Positions 35,493 through 43,339 are shown, numbered from the stretch's first letter. The stretch: DNA of 64,000 nt from DASQBT01 sp049578545 (GCA_049578545.1 JBAUMF010000040.1:1-64000); one strand, 5' to 3'. Numbers and translations are program-made. The notes: generated by a model from the letters alone, not told the origin.

Positions 35493-35960
35493 ATGCCCCG
35501 TGAAGCCAAGATCACTGAACTGGACCCCGTCTATGAGGGCAAGGGCCTGCGCATCGGCCTGGTCATGAGCCGCTTCAATCAGGACATCTGCGAAGGCCTG
35601 CTTTCAGCCTGCGAAACCGAGCTGGCTCGGCTGGGCGTAGCGAAGGAAAACACGTTGCTGGCAACCGTGCCGGGCGCACTCGAAATTCCGGTCACCTTGC
35701 GCAAGATGGCTTTATCGAAGAAGTTTGATGCCCTGATTGCGCTCGGTGCCGTCGTGCGCGGCGACACCTATCATTTCGAGGTGGTTTCCAACGAAATGTC
35801 CGCCGGCATCACCCGGGTTGCACTGGACACCGACCTGCCCGTTGCCAATGCCGTGCTCACAACCGATAGCGAAGAGCAGGCACTGTTTCGCATGTCGGCA
35901 AAGGGTGCCGAAGCGGCGCAGTGTGCCGTCGAAATGGCGAATCTGCTGAAACGCTTATGA
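35493..35960 (+). CDS. ribH: 6,7-dimethyl-8-ribityllumazine synthase RibH
   Basis: The 155-residue protein has the standard pattern: I-G-L-V-M-S-R-F-N, V-P-G-A-L-E-I-P near 57-64, and A-L-G-A-V-V-R-G-D-T-Y-H-F-E near 84-97. It condenses RibB's butanone phosphate with the pyrimidine from RibD. GGAGGA lies at 35481-35486. Its stop overlaps the start of nusB by four bases. Confidence 0.96.
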   Translation: MPREAKITELDPVYEGKGLRIGLVMSRFNQDICEGLLSACETELARLGVAKENTLLATVPGALEIPVTLRKMALSKKFDALIALGAVVRGDTYHFEVVSNEMSAGITRVALDTDLPVANAVLTTDSEEQALFRMSAKGAEAAQCAVEMANLLKRL

Positions 35961-36400
35961 GCGGTTCACGGCGTGTTGCACGCGAATTCACCCTGCGTGG
36001 CCTGTATGCCTGGCAATTGACGCAGCAGGAGCGGGGCGACATCGCTGCTTCGCTGCAGGAGGACAGCCAGTTCAAGAAAGCGGACGCGGCCTATTTTCGG
36101 CAGATTCTTCAAGGCGTCCTGGATACGGTTGCGAGTCTGGAAGAGAAACTGCGCCCCCACCTCGATCGAGACGTAGCAGAGCTGTCCCCGATTGAAAAAA
36201 GTATCCTGCTGATCGGGGCGTACGAATTGATTGATTGCCCGGATGTGCCGTATCGGGTCGTCATCAACGAAGCGGTGGAACTGGCGAAACAATATGGCGG
36301 CACGGATGGACACAAATACGTCAATGGGGTGCTGGACAAGCTGGCGAAAGAAGTCCGTCAACCGGAAATAGCCTTGTCTTCCTTGCAAAAAGGAAGCTAA
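35957..36400 (+). CDS. nusB: Transcription antitermination factor NusB
   Basis: The 147-residue all-helical protein begins S-G-S-R-R-V-A-R-E-F-T-L-R-G-L-Y-A-W-Q, the usual Arg-rich start, and ends with E-A-V-E-L-A-K-Q-Y-G-G-T-D-G-H-K-Y-V-N-G-V-L-D, the family hallmark. ATG 35957 overlaps the ribH stop (ATGA), so the upstream frame from 35921 is discarded. It binds BoxA RNA with NusE to promote rRNA antitermination. Confidence 0.95.
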   Translation: MSGSRRVAREFTLRGLYAWQLTQQERGDIAASLQEDSQFKKADAAYFRQILQGVLDTVASLEEKLRPHLDRDVAELSPIEKSILLIGAYELIDCPDVPYRVVINEAVELAKQYGGTDGHKYVNGVLDKLAKEVRQPEIALSSLQKGS

Positions 36401-36482
36401 CCACAAAGGAAACCAAGGACTCAAAGGCGAACCGGAACAAACGTTGTGACCCTGGTGACCATTGTGGTCAAGATTTCATCTG

Positions 36483-37487
36483 ATGCCCGGCGAATTCGAT
36501 CTCATCGAGAAATTCTTTACCCGCCCGACGCCTTCGGCCGTGCTGGGCGTGGGGGACGACTGTGCGCTGGTCAAGCCATCGCCTGGAATGGAACTCGCCG
36601 TCACCACCGACATGCTGCTGGCGGGTCGGCATTTTCTCCCGACCGACGGCCCCGGCACCATCGGGCACAAGTCCCTCGCCGTCAATTTGTCCGACCTGGC
36701 TGCGATGGGCGCCACGCCGCGCTGGGTGCTGCTGGCCATAGGCCTGCCCGAGGCAGATGAAAAGTTTCTCCGCGGATTTACCGGCGGGTTCTTCGGCCTG
36801 GCGCAAAAATTCGGCGTGGAGCTGATCGGTGGTGATACCACCCGCAGCGGACTGCTGACCCTCAGCATCACCGCCATTGGCGAAGTTCCTCCCGGCCAGG
36901 CACTGCGTCGCGATGGTGCCAAAGACGGCGATGATATCTGGGTATCCGGCACCCTCGGCGACGCGGCGGCTGCACTTGCGCACCACCAGGGCGCCCTGAG
37001 GCTCACCACGGCAGAAGCCATCACCTGCTTTCCACGCCTGTTTGTGCCCACTCCGCGCGTGGAACTCGGACTCGCCTTGCGTGGCATTGCCCATAGCTGC
37101 ATCGATGTGTCCGATGGATTTGCCGCCGACCTCGGCCATATCCTGCAACGCTCAGGCAAGGCAGCCGAAGTCGAGTTTGAATCCCTTCCCCTCTCGCCTG
37201 CATTGAAGGCGCATGAACAGGAAGCGGCCGCGAGGAATTGCATCCTGGCAGGCGGCGATGATTACGAGCTCGTCTTTACGGCGTCGCCGGACAGGCGAAC
37301 GGAAATCGAAGCGCTCTCGGCAAGACTTCCGCTTCCTCTCGCCCGGGTGGGAAGCATTCTCCCCTCTCCTGACGGGGTAGCGCCTGGCGGTGCGGGTGAA
37401 CATTTAAGCATCCGCAGCAATGGCAAACCGATCAGGCTGAATCGCACAGGCTTCGACCATTTTGCTGCCCCCTTTGTGCAAGACTAG
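36483..37487 (+). CDS. thiL: Thiamine-monophosphate kinase ThiL
   Basis: ATG 36483 gives 334 residues (M-P-G-E-F-D-L-I-E-K-F-F). G-V-G-D-D-C-A-L-V near 22-30 binds ATP/Mg, followed by T-T-D-M-L-L-A-G-R-H-F near 45-55, and D-V-S-D-G-F-A-A-D-L near 209-218. It phosphorylates TMP to TPP. A GTG at 36462 is in frame but lies in the spacer. The 83 bases before the gene show no promoter that I can name. Confidence 0.95.
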   Translation: MPGEFDLIEKFFTRPTPSAVLGVGDDCALVKPSPGMELAVTTDMLLAGRHFLPTDGPGTIGHKSLAVNLSDLAAMGATPRWVLLAIGLPEADEKFLRGFTGGFFGLAQKFGVELIGGDTTRSGLLTLSITAIGEVPPGQALRRDGAKDGDDIWVSGTLGDAAAALAHHQGALRLTTAEAITCFPRLFVPTPRVELGLALRGIAHSCIDVSDGFAADLGHILQRSGKAAEVEFESLPLSPALKAHEQEAAARNCILAGGDDYELVFTASPDRRTEIEALSARLPLPLARVGSILPSPDGVAPGGAGEHLSIRSNGKPIRLNRTGFDHFAAPFVQD

Positions 37488-37505
37488 CCCGGCGCCTGCC
37501 ACCCC

Positions 37506-37592
37506 TCACCCCGGCCCTCTCCCCCCAGGGGGGGCGAGGGAGGGAAATACACCCCTCTCCCCGCCCGCGGGGAGAGGGGTTGGGGGTGAGGG
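37506..37592. repeat. GC-rich palindromic (REP-like) repeat, copy 1
   Basis: Two palindromic blocks in tandem, the right one CCCCTCTCCCCGCCCGCGGG followed by GAGAGGGGTTGGGGGTGAGG. The same family recurs at 40736-41130, 41517-41556 (inside the DUF559-RecX gene) and 49036-49076. Located between thiL and pgpA, where it can form a strong hairpin in mRNA. Confidence 0.75.
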
Positions 37593-37622
37593 AAATTCCT
37601 GTCAGCGAGGGGATGGGGGGAA

Positions 37623-38102
37623 ATGAGTCAGCCCAATGTGCGTTTTCTGCTGTCCCATCCGGCCCATTTCATCGCGCTGGGATTCGGCAGCGGGCTGGCG
37701 CCGAAAGCACCCGGCACTTTTGGCACCCTGGCCGCTTTCCCCCTGTTCTGGCTAGTGCGGCTCACCTCCCTGCCGGAACAACTCGGAATCGTCGCTGCTG
37801 CCATCCTGATCGGCATCTGGGCATGCGACTTGACCGGAAGGCATCTTGGCGTTCACGACTCGGGCCACATCGTCTGGGACGAAATTGCCGCCTTTGTTCT
37901 GGTGCTGATTTTCACACCCCAAAGCGCGGTTTGGATGGCCTATGCCTTCGGCCTGTTCAGGCTGTTCGATATCTGGAAGCCCTTTCCGATCGGCTGGCTG
38001 GACCGCCGCATCAGGGGCGGACCCGGCGTCATGCTGGACGATCTGCTGGCGGCAGGCTACGCTGTGCTTGTGCTGTCCATAACCGTGCATCTCGCACCAT
38101 GA
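37623..38102 (+). CDS. pgpA: Phosphatidylglycerophosphatase A
   Basis: The 159-residue membrane protein has four hydrophobic stretches and the family pattern: G-L-A-P-K-A-P-G-T-F-G-T-L-A-A near 25-39, V-W-D-E-I-A-A-F near 84-91, F-R-L-F-D-I-W-K-P-F-P-I-G near 112-124. It removes phosphate from phosphatidylglycerophosphate in phospholipid synthesis. Its stop overlaps the start of pncC. Confidence 0.94.
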   Translation: MSQPNVRFLLSHPAHFIALGFGSGLAPKAPGTFGTLAAFPLFWLVRLTSLPEQLGIVAAAILIGIWACDLTGRHLGVHDSGHIVWDEIAAFVLVLIFTPQSAVWMAYAFGLFRLFDIWKPFPIGWLDRRIRGGPGVMLDDLLAAGYAVLVLSITVHLAP

Positions 38103-38593
38103 GAACGCCTGACGAAGAACTGTTTCAGCTTGCCGAACAGGTGGGTCATTTGCTCAAGCAAAAGGGCTGGATGCTGGCTACCGCCGAGTCCTGCACGGGC
38201 GGCTGGCTGGGCCAAATGATTACCGCCGTGCCCGGCTCTTCAGCGTGGTATGACCGCGGCTTCATTACCTATTCCAACGCGGCCAAACAGGAAATGCTCG
38301 GCGTTTCGGCTGCAACCCTCGAAACCTCTGGCGCAGTTTCCGAGGAAACGGTTCGGGAAATGGCCCAGGGCGCACTGCAACGCAGCCGTGCGCAAATCAG
38401 CACTTCTCTTTCTGGCATTGCCGGGCCCGGCGGCGGAACGCGCAAGAAGCCAGTGGGTACGGTGTGCATCGGCTGGGCCTACGGCGACGGCAATCTGACC
38501 TCTACCACCTGCCGGATGGGCGGCGACCGCGAAGAAATCCGCTCCCGTGCCGTCGCCTCTGCGCTGCGCGGGCTGATTGAATTGCTCGCCTAG
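38099..38593 (+). CDS. pncC: Nicotinamide-nucleotide amidase PncC (CinA C-terminal type)
   Basis: ATG 38099 overlaps the pgpA stop by four bases. The 164-residue protein carries T-A-E-S-C-T-G-G-W-L-G near 29-39, G-F-I-T-Y-S-N near 56-62, and S-G-I-A-G-P-G-G-G-T near 101-110, all typical of the CinA C-terminal amidase domain. It deamidates NMN to NaMN in NAD salvage. The CinA N-terminal domain is absent, as is usual for PncC. Confidence 0.93.
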   Translation: MRTPDEELFQLAEQVGHLLKQKGWMLATAESCTGGWLGQMITAVPGSSAWYDRGFITYSNAAKQEMLGVSAATLETSGAVSEETVREMAQGALQRSRAQISTSLSGIAGPGGGTRKKPVGTVCIGWAYGDGNLTSTTCRMGGDREEIRSRAVASALRGLIELLA

Positions 38594-38599
38594 GGCCGC

Positions 38600-39493
38600 T
38601 CAACCAAACGCCCATGCGGCGAACGGTTCAATCTCGTCGCGGTTCAGCAGCATGAGTTGATAGACGCTCGGGTCCAAGGCGTGATCCTTGGTCGTATCGA
38701 CGTTCAGGCGTTGCAATACATACCCAATCAGGGCCCGCCTGACCTTGACTTCGATGACTTCTCCCTGCGCACCATAATCCAGCAGGAGGCTCGCCCGCCT
38801 CTGTTCGTCGAGCTTGGCATGCGGGCCAAGTTTCAGGCACTCCATTTCAACCCAGTCATCGTCGTACTGTTCACCGGATTCTGCCTGGTCGTTCAGGCAC
38901 TCGGCCTGAGTGATCCTGGAAAGAACAAAGTCGCGAAAGTCAAAGGTCTCCTCGCTATAGGCGCGCACATGCCAGCGGATGCCGGAGTTGACGAGGGTAT
39001 GGGGTTCGAGAATACGCGGCGCCTGGCTTTCACGCCCGGACAGGGAGCGGTAGTTCACCCGCAGTTTCCGGCGGCCGCGCATGGCACGGGTGATTTGCGC
39101 CAGTACCTGTTGGCCGGGCAGGCGGGTCGGCAACGGAAGAGATGCCGTAGCCAGACCGTATATCAGGTCCTTGCCATAGGGCCCGCCCGACTCCGCCAGG
39201 TTGGCCGCGATGATGGGGAGCACGGTCGCCGGGCTGAGATCGGCAAAAACGGCAGCGAACGCGTCGTTCGGCACGAAGCCGAACACGCCGTGGTTGTACA
39301 TGAGGTTGCCGGGGGCGAGATCGCTGTAAAGTTTCAGATCCTTGGTCGCCGCCGCATCCGAAATACCGAAGGCCCTGGCCACATCGCTTCGTGTGATGAC
39401 GCCCGCGTAGAAAGCCATGATTTCGATATAGTGCAGCCGCTGTCGCGTTGCCCATTTCACATCCAGGCGCATTTTCTCTTTAGAAACCATCAC
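38600..39493 (-). CDS. WYL-domain transcriptional regulator, BrxR/CapW-like
   Basis: The 297-residue protein has an N-terminal winged helix-turn-helix (about 15-65, with V-A-R-A-F-G-I-S-D-A-A-A-T-K-D-L as the recognition region), a WYL domain (about 125-215, with V-N-Y-R-S-L-S-G and H-V-R-A-Y in place of the literal WYL), and a C-terminal extension. This layout is that of the BrxR/CapW regulators, which control BREX, CBASS and other phage-defence genes. No such cluster is present here. It is divergent from recA; an inverted repeat lies in the spacer. The ligand is unknown (WYL domains can bind nucleotides or nucleic acid). Confidence 0.85.
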   Translation of the reverse strand: MMVSKEKMRLDVKWATRQRLHYIEIMAFYAGVITRSDVARAFGISDAAATKDLKLYSDLAPGNLMYNHGVFGFVPNDAFAAVFADLSPATVLPIIAANLAESGGPYGKDLIYGLATASLPLPTRLPGQQVLAQITRAMRGRRKLRVNYRSLSGRESQAPRILEPHTLVNSGIRWHVRAYSEETFDFRDFVLSRITQAECLNDQAESGEQYDDDWVEMECLKLGPHAKLDEQRRASLLLDYGAQGEVIEVKVRRALIGYVLQRLNVDTTKDHALDPSVYQLMLLNRDEIEPFAAWAFG

Positions 39494-39541
39494 TTACTCC
39501 AGCCAGGCCCCAATAAGAAAAGTATAGAGTGAATCAGCCTT

Positions 39542-39589
39542 AATATAAAGTACGACTGGATATAACTGATGTACGTCATATTTTATATT
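39542..39589. promoter_or_regulatory. Inverted repeat, candidate operator in wyl-recA spacer
   Basis: AATATAAA (39542-39549) and TTTATATT (39582-39589) are exact complements, with GTAC next to the left arm and again at 39571-39574. The right arm abuts the recA -35 box (39588-39593). It could be bound by the divergently encoded WYL regulator. No clear LexA box of the CTGT-N8-ACAG type is present in the spacer. Confidence 0.4.
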
Positions 39590-39616
39590 GACATGCATGA
39601 AAGTATGGCCTAAATT
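39588..39616 (+). promoter_or_regulatory. Sigma-70 promoter of recA
   Basis: TTGACA (39588-39593), a consensus -35 element, is followed after exactly 17 bases by TAAATT (39611-39616), a good -10. The start point would be near 39623, giving a leader of about 60 bases before ATG 39682. Confidence 0.7.
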
Positions 39617-39681
39617 AGCATCGTGTCACAGCACAAGCTGTACCAAACCAATTGCTCAACCGAACACCAGGAGAAGAAACC

Positions 39682-40722
39682 ATGGCAATGACCGCATTAG
39701 CAGAAGACAAGATGAAAGCCCTGAACGCCGCGCTGAGCCAGATCGAAAAGCAATTCGGCAAGGGCTCGGTCATGCGCATGGGCGACCATGATGTGGTGCG
39801 CGACATCCAGGCCGTTTCGACCGGCTCGCTCGGGCTCGATATCGCGCTTGGCATCGGTGGCCTGCCGCGCGGGCGCGTGGTTGAAATCTACGGCCCGGAA
39901 TCCTCCGGCAAAACCACGCTCACCCTGCAAGTCATCGCCGAAATGCAAAAGACAGGCGGCACCGCTGCCTTCATCGACGCCGAACACGCGCTCGATCCGT
40001 CCTATGCGAAAAAGCTCGGGGTGGATGTGGACAATCTGCTCATCTCCCAACCCGACACCGGCGAACAGGCGCTGGAAATCGCCGACATGCTGGTGCGTTC
40101 CGGCTCGGTGGACGTGGTGGTGATCGACTCGGTCGCCGCGCTCACGCCCAAGGCCGAGATCGAAGGCGAAATGGGCGACTCCCACATGGGGCTGCAGGCA
40201 CGGTTGATGAGCCAGGCCTTGCGCAAGCTCACCGCCAACATCAAGCGCACCAACACCCTGGTGATTTTCATCAACCAGATCCGCATGAAGATTGGCGTCA
40301 TGTTCGGCAATCCGGAAACCACCACCGGCGGCAACGCCCTCAAGTTCTACGCCTCGGTGCGGCTCGACATCCGCCGCACCGGCGCAATCAAAAAAGGCGA
40401 AGAAGTCATTGGCTCCGAAACCCGCGTCAAGGTGGTCAAGAACAAGGTTTCGCCCCCGTTCAAGCAGGCCGAGTTCGACATCCTCTACGGCGAGGGCATC
40501 TCGCGCGAAGGCGAAATCATCGAACTGGGTGTGGCGCACAAGATCGTCGACAAGGCAGGTGCCTGGTACGCCTATGGCGGCGACAAGATCGGCCAGGGCA
40601 AGGACAATGCGCGCGACTATCTCAAGGAAAACCCCCAGGTCGCCGCAGAAATCGAAGCCAAGATCCGCGCTGCGGTAGGCGTCAACAACCCTGCGCCAGC
40701 CCTGGCAACGATCGAGGAATAG
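39682..40722 (+). CDS. recA: Recombinase RecA
   Basis: ATG 39682 follows AGGAGA (39669-39674). The 346-residue protein is full length: Walker A G-P-E-S-S-G-K-T at 71-78, V-V-V-I-D-S-V-A-A-L for Walker B, loop L2 G-N-P-E-T-T-T-G-G-N-A-L-K-F-Y-A. It forms ATP-dependent filaments on single-stranded DNA and activates LexA cleavage. Followed, after the repeat-filled spacer, by its modulator recX. Confidence 0.98.
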   Translation: MAMTALAEDKMKALNAALSQIEKQFGKGSVMRMGDHDVVRDIQAVSTGSLGLDIALGIGGLPRGRVVEIYGPESSGKTTLTLQVIAEMQKTGGTAAFIDAEHALDPSYAKKLGVDVDNLLISQPDTGEQALEIADMLVRSGSVDVVVIDSVAALTPKAEIEGEMGDSHMGLQARLMSQALRKLTANIKRTNTLVIFINQIRMKIGVMFGNPETTTGGNALKFYASVRLDIRRTGAIKKGEEVIGSETRVKVVKNKVSPPFKQAEFDILYGEGISREGEIIELGVAHKIVDKAGAWYAYGGDKIGQGKDNARDYLKENPQVAAEIEAKIRAAVGVNNPAPALATIEE

Positions 40723-40735
40723 CAGCGCTTGCTGC

Positions 40736-41130
40736 CCCCCTCACCCAGCCCTCACCCAGCCCTCTCCCCGCACGCGGGGCGAGGAAGATTCCAACCAGAG
40801 GCCAACATTGCCAGATCCTTCGCTCCCCTCGACCCTTCAGCGCGAGATAACCATGGCAAGGACCACGCCTCCGCCTTTCCCCCGCTCCGGGGGAAAGGGT
40901 CGGGGTGAGGGGGTCGGGTGAGGTGCATTCAAGCCAGCGGGGACAGGGCCAGGATGACGGGGCTTCAGGCCAGCCGGGCCCGGACCAAGGTGATGCCCGC
41001 GCTTCCCCCTCGCCCCCTTTAGGGGGAGAGGGCCGGGGTGAGGGGGATTCAAGTCACCGGAGAGGGCCGGGGTGAGGGGGATTGGAGCAAGCGGGGTGAG
41101 GGCGATTCAAACCAGGGCGGAGAGGGAAAA
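40736..41130. repeat. Cluster of GC-rich palindromic (REP-like) repeats
   Basis: The recA-recX spacer contains at least four units of the same family: CCTCACCCAGCCCTCTCCCC near 40750, TTTCCCCCGCTCCGGGGGAA near 40878, CCCTCGCCCCCTTTAGGGGG near 41009, and then short tandem copies of GAGAGGGCCGGGGTGAGG near 41030 and 41060. Links between units repeat GGGGATTCAA-type words. No gene can be supported here. The cluster ends 7 bases before the DUF559-RecX start. Confidence 0.75.
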
Positions 41131-41136
41131 CAATCC

Positions 41137-41988
41137 ATGAACCATTCAAGCACGCGTCGCAGTCCCGACCAGCAACAAAAACTCAAGGCGTACGCGCGCG
41201 AACTTCGCAGCCTGCAGACTGATGCAGAATCGCGGCTCTGGCATCTGCTGCGTGACCGGCGCTTTTTTGGCCACAAATTCCGCCGCCAGCATGCGGTGGA
41301 CAATTTCATCCTGGATTTTTATTGCCCCGAGCAGCATCTGGCCATCGAGCTCGATGGCGGCCAGCACAACGACCAGCAAGGCTACGACCAGGCGCGCGAG
41401 CGAAGCCTCGCCCGGCTCGGCATCCGCGTGCTGCGCTTCTGGAACCACGACGTGCTGCAACAGACTGAAGCCGTGCTGGAGGCCATTTTCGATGCGCTGG
41501 AGCAAACGGCTGCCGCCCCTCACCCCGCCTGCGGGGAGAGGGGCAGGGGTGAGGGGAAAAGCCTGCGCGACCAGGCCCTCGCCTGCCTCGGCCGGCGCGA
41601 ACATACGCGGCTGGAACTGGCCACAAAACTGAGGCTCGCCGGCTACCCTGATGCCGACATCGAACCCCTGCTGGATGACTTCAGCCAGCGCGGCTGGCTG
41701 TCAAATGAACGCTTTGCCGAGAACTATGTGCAGCAGAAGCAGCAGCGCTTTGGCAGCCTCAAGCTGGCGCACGAACTGCGCAGCCGCGGCCTTGACGAAT
41801 CCACGGTGCAACAGGCTCTATCAAGCGCAAAAGAGACTGAACTGGAACGCGCACGCGAGGTATGGAAGAAGCGCTTCGGCCAGCCGCCTGCCGACGCCCG
41901 CGAAAAGGCAAGGCAGATGCGGTTCCTGCAGGGGCGGGGGTTCTCCGTCGAAGTTATCCTTAACGTCCTGGCGTGCCAGGCCGATTAA
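41137..41988 (+). CDS. recX: DUF559 nuclease-like domain fused in frame to RecX
   Basis: The 283-residue product has two parts. Residues 10-125 form a DUF559 (Vsr-like PD-(D/E)xK nuclease) domain: L-R-S-L-Q-T-D-A-E-S-R-L-W, R-R-Q-H-A-V-D-N-F-I-L-D-F-Y-C and A-I-E-L-D-G-G-Q-H, with D, E and downstream residues as the expected catalytic set. Residues 142-283 are RecX, the RecA inhibitor: S-L-R-D-Q-A-L-A-C-L-G-R-R-E-H, G-W-L-S-N-E-R-F-A, and K-A-R-Q-M-R-F-L-Q-G-R-G-F. The linker (about 127-141) is the translation of a palindromic repeat. No start codon lies between repeat and RecX, so RecX can only be made as a fusion. GGAGAGGG (41119-41126) is the ribosome site. Confidence 0.85.
   Translation: MNHSSTRRSPDQQQKLKAYARELRSLQTDAESRLWHLLRDRRFFGHKFRRQHAVDNFILDFYCPEQHLAIELDGGQHNDQQGYDQARERSLARLGIRVLRFWNHDVLQQTEAVLEAIFDALEQTAAAPHPACGERGRGEGKSLRDQALACLGRREHTRLELATKLRLAGYPDADIEPLLDDFSQRGWLSNERFAENYVQQKQQRFGSLKLAHELRSRGLDESTVQQALSSAKETELERAREVWKKRFGQPPADAREKARQMRFLQGRGFSVEVILNVLACQAD
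41517..41556. repeat. REP-like palindrome inside the DUF559-RecX coding region
   Basis: The block CCCCTCACCCCGCCTGCGGG followed by GAGAGGGGCAGGGGTGAGG is a copy of the palindromic family seen just upstream of the gene. It is read as P-H-P-A-C-G-E-R-G-R-G-E-G and keeps both domains in frame. Confidence 0.8.
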
Positions 41989-42130
41989 CCGAGAGAATTC
42001 AGTCGAACACGAGCCGGGCGCGTTCCATGCCTGACCAGCCAGGGGAAAATATCGGTCGCACGGCCCCACGCTCTTGCGTCCAGAAGCCCTGTTACAACGT
42101 AACTCAATGCAACACATTGCGGAGTTCATC

Positions 42131-42379
42131 ATGCAATCCAGCGTCAACGATGCCCAGATCAATGTCCGTTTGCCTGCCAAGCTCAAGGATCAGATAGACG
42201 CTTACGCTCGACAGACAGGCCGCTCCAAATCGTTCGTGGCGGTGGAGGCGTTGAGCGAGTATTTGGCCTGGCGCATACCCCAGATCGAAGACCTGACGCT
42301 CGCGCTAAGAGCAGCGGATCAAGGTGAATTTGCCAGTGAAGAAGAAGTGAACGCCGCCTTTGCCAAACACGGCGTCTGA
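42131..42379 (+). CDS. Ribbon-helix-helix antitoxin
   Basis: ATG 42131 follows GGAG at 42121-42124. The 82-residue protein has an RHH fold: I-N-V-R-L-P-A-K-L-K-D-Q-I-D-A-Y-A, then G-R-S-K-S-F-V-A-V-E-A-L. The C-terminal half (L-A-L-R-A-A-D-Q-G-E-F-A-S-E-E-E-V) is the usual toxin-binding tail. It should bind its own promoter as a dimer and neutralise the ParE-like toxin, whose start codon overlaps its last base. Confidence 0.85.
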   Translation: MQSSVNDAQINVRLPAKLKDQIDAYARQTGRSKSFVAVEALSEYLAWRIPQIEDLTLALRAADQGEFASEEEVNAAFAKHGV

Positions 42380-42645
42380 TGCTGGCAATCAGATGGTCGC
42401 GCCGTGCGCTAGCGGATTTGGCACGCATTGCGGACTTCATCGCCCAAGACAAACCCGCTGCGGCCCAATCATTCAGGCGCGAAATGCGCAGCAAGACCGA
42501 AAATCTTCGCCGCTTACCTCAGCTGGGACGGCGTGGTGAATTGCCCGACACCAGCGAACCGATTGTTCATCGCCATGATCTGCTGACCTACCGCGTGCGC
42601 GCAGACGCCGTTGAAATACTGCAGGTATGGCATGTCGCGCAATAG
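42379..42645 (+). CDS. ParE/RelE-family toxin
   Basis: The 88-residue basic protein matches the ParE/RelE superfamily: I-R-W-S-R-R-A-L-A-D-L-A-R-I-A-D-F-I-A near the start, L-R-R-L-P-Q-L-G-R-R-G-E-L, and the terminal strands L-L-T-Y-R-V and V-E-I-L-Q-V-W-H-V. Most ParE proteins poison DNA gyrase; RelE relatives cleave mRNA, so the target is open. Translation is coupled to the antitoxin (TGATG overlap). Confidence 0.85.
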   Translation: MLAIRWSRRALADLARIADFIAQDKPAAAQSFRREMRSKTENLRRLPQLGRRGELPDTSEPIVHRHDLLTYRVRADAVEILQVWHVAQ

Positions 42646-42713
42646 CGCGACAAATAAGTTTCAGACAATTACGTGTCGATCCCGAGTCCCCCATGCGCCA
42701 ATCTGCTGGAAGG

Positions 42714-42806
42714 GGCAAGGCAAATGCGGTTCCTGCAGGGACGGGGGTTTGCGCCGGCAAAACCACCCGCCGTGTACTGAACGCAGCGGCCGATGAGCCC
42801 GATTGA
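42714..42806 (+). pseudogene. Second recX 3' end, fragment with frameshift
   Basis: From 42714 the sequence repeats the recX 3' end (41909-41947) at about 35 of 38 positions, reading A-R-Q-M-R-F-L-Q-G-R-G-F. It then continues, after a one-base shift, as R-R-V-L-N-A-A-A-D-E-P-D-stop (42806), a natural RecX C-terminus that differs from that of the intact copy. The toxin-antitoxin pair lies between the two recX ends. Confidence 0.65.
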
Positions 42807-42829
42807 TCAGCGCGGGGGCACCCCCCAAT

Positions 42830-42859
42830 AAGAAAAGCCTCCCGCAGGAGGCTTTTCTT
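42830..42859. terminator. Bidirectional terminator between recX fragment and pilin
   Basis: AAGAAAAGCCTCC and GGAGGCTTTTCTT pair over 13 bp with a 4-nt loop, giving a strong stem with A-rich and T-rich flanks on either side. It serves the minus-strand pilin gene and the plus-strand genes ending before it. Confidence 0.85.
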
Positions 42860-42898
42860 GCCCAGGGCGCAATCCTGCAGCGCTGGGCGAGGCTTGCC

Positions 42899-43339
42899 TT
42901 AACGGCAGTTGGACGGCAGATACTTGCTTGGGAAGTCCGTGCCAGCTTTCGCGTTGGTGCAGTCCCAGGTAAGCGGCTTGTCTGCCGCTACCACGGTCGG
43001 CAGAAGCACAAACTTGGTTCCGGCACCGCCCATGGCAGTCACAAGCGTTGCGCTGGGTGCAACGTCGATCTCGCCATTAGTCACGTTGAGAGACGCAACG
43101 TACTGCGTTGGGTTGCTGCTGCAGCCAGACGCCGCCAGGTTGAGGGGCAACGTTCCTTGCGCCTGAAAGTACTCGGCGACGGAGGTCTTGCAGGAGTCCG
43201 CCAGGGTGATGACTTCGGTCACTTTCGAGCGGGTAATGTAATCCTGGTAGGCGGGAATCGCGATCGCAGCCAGAATGCCGATAATCGCCACGACGATCAT
43301 CAGTTCGATCAGGGTGAAACCTTGTTGTATCTTACGCAT
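42899..43339 (-). CDS. pilA: Type IV major pilin-like protein
   Basis: ATG 43339 gives a 146-residue prepilin: short basic leader M-R-K-I-Q-Q-G, then F-T-L-I-E-L-M-I-V-V-A-I-I-G-I-L. Cleavage by PilD falls after Gly7, Phe8 becomes N-terminal, and Glu12 (mature Glu5) is present. The globular part has two cysteine pairs (C-K-T near 50, C-S-S near 72, C-T-N near 126, and C-R at the end), the last pair being the typical D-region disulfide. RBS GGAGCAAC lies upstream. It is a probable pilin subunit for twitching, adhesion or DNA uptake. Confidence 0.9.
   Translation of the reverse strand: MRKIQQGFTLIELMIVVAIIGILAAIAIPAYQDYITRSKVTEVITLADSCKTSVAEYFQAQGTLPLNLAASGCSSNPTQYVASLNVTNGEIDVAPSATLVTAMGGAGTKFVLLPTVVAADKPLTWDCTNAKAGTDFPSKYLPSNCR

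Noticed and set aside
39494..39681. LexA box upstream of recA
   Set aside because: The nearest candidate, CTGGATATAACTGATG, lacks the CTGT-N8-ACAG symmetry; only the sigma-70 boxes and an inverted repeat are supported.
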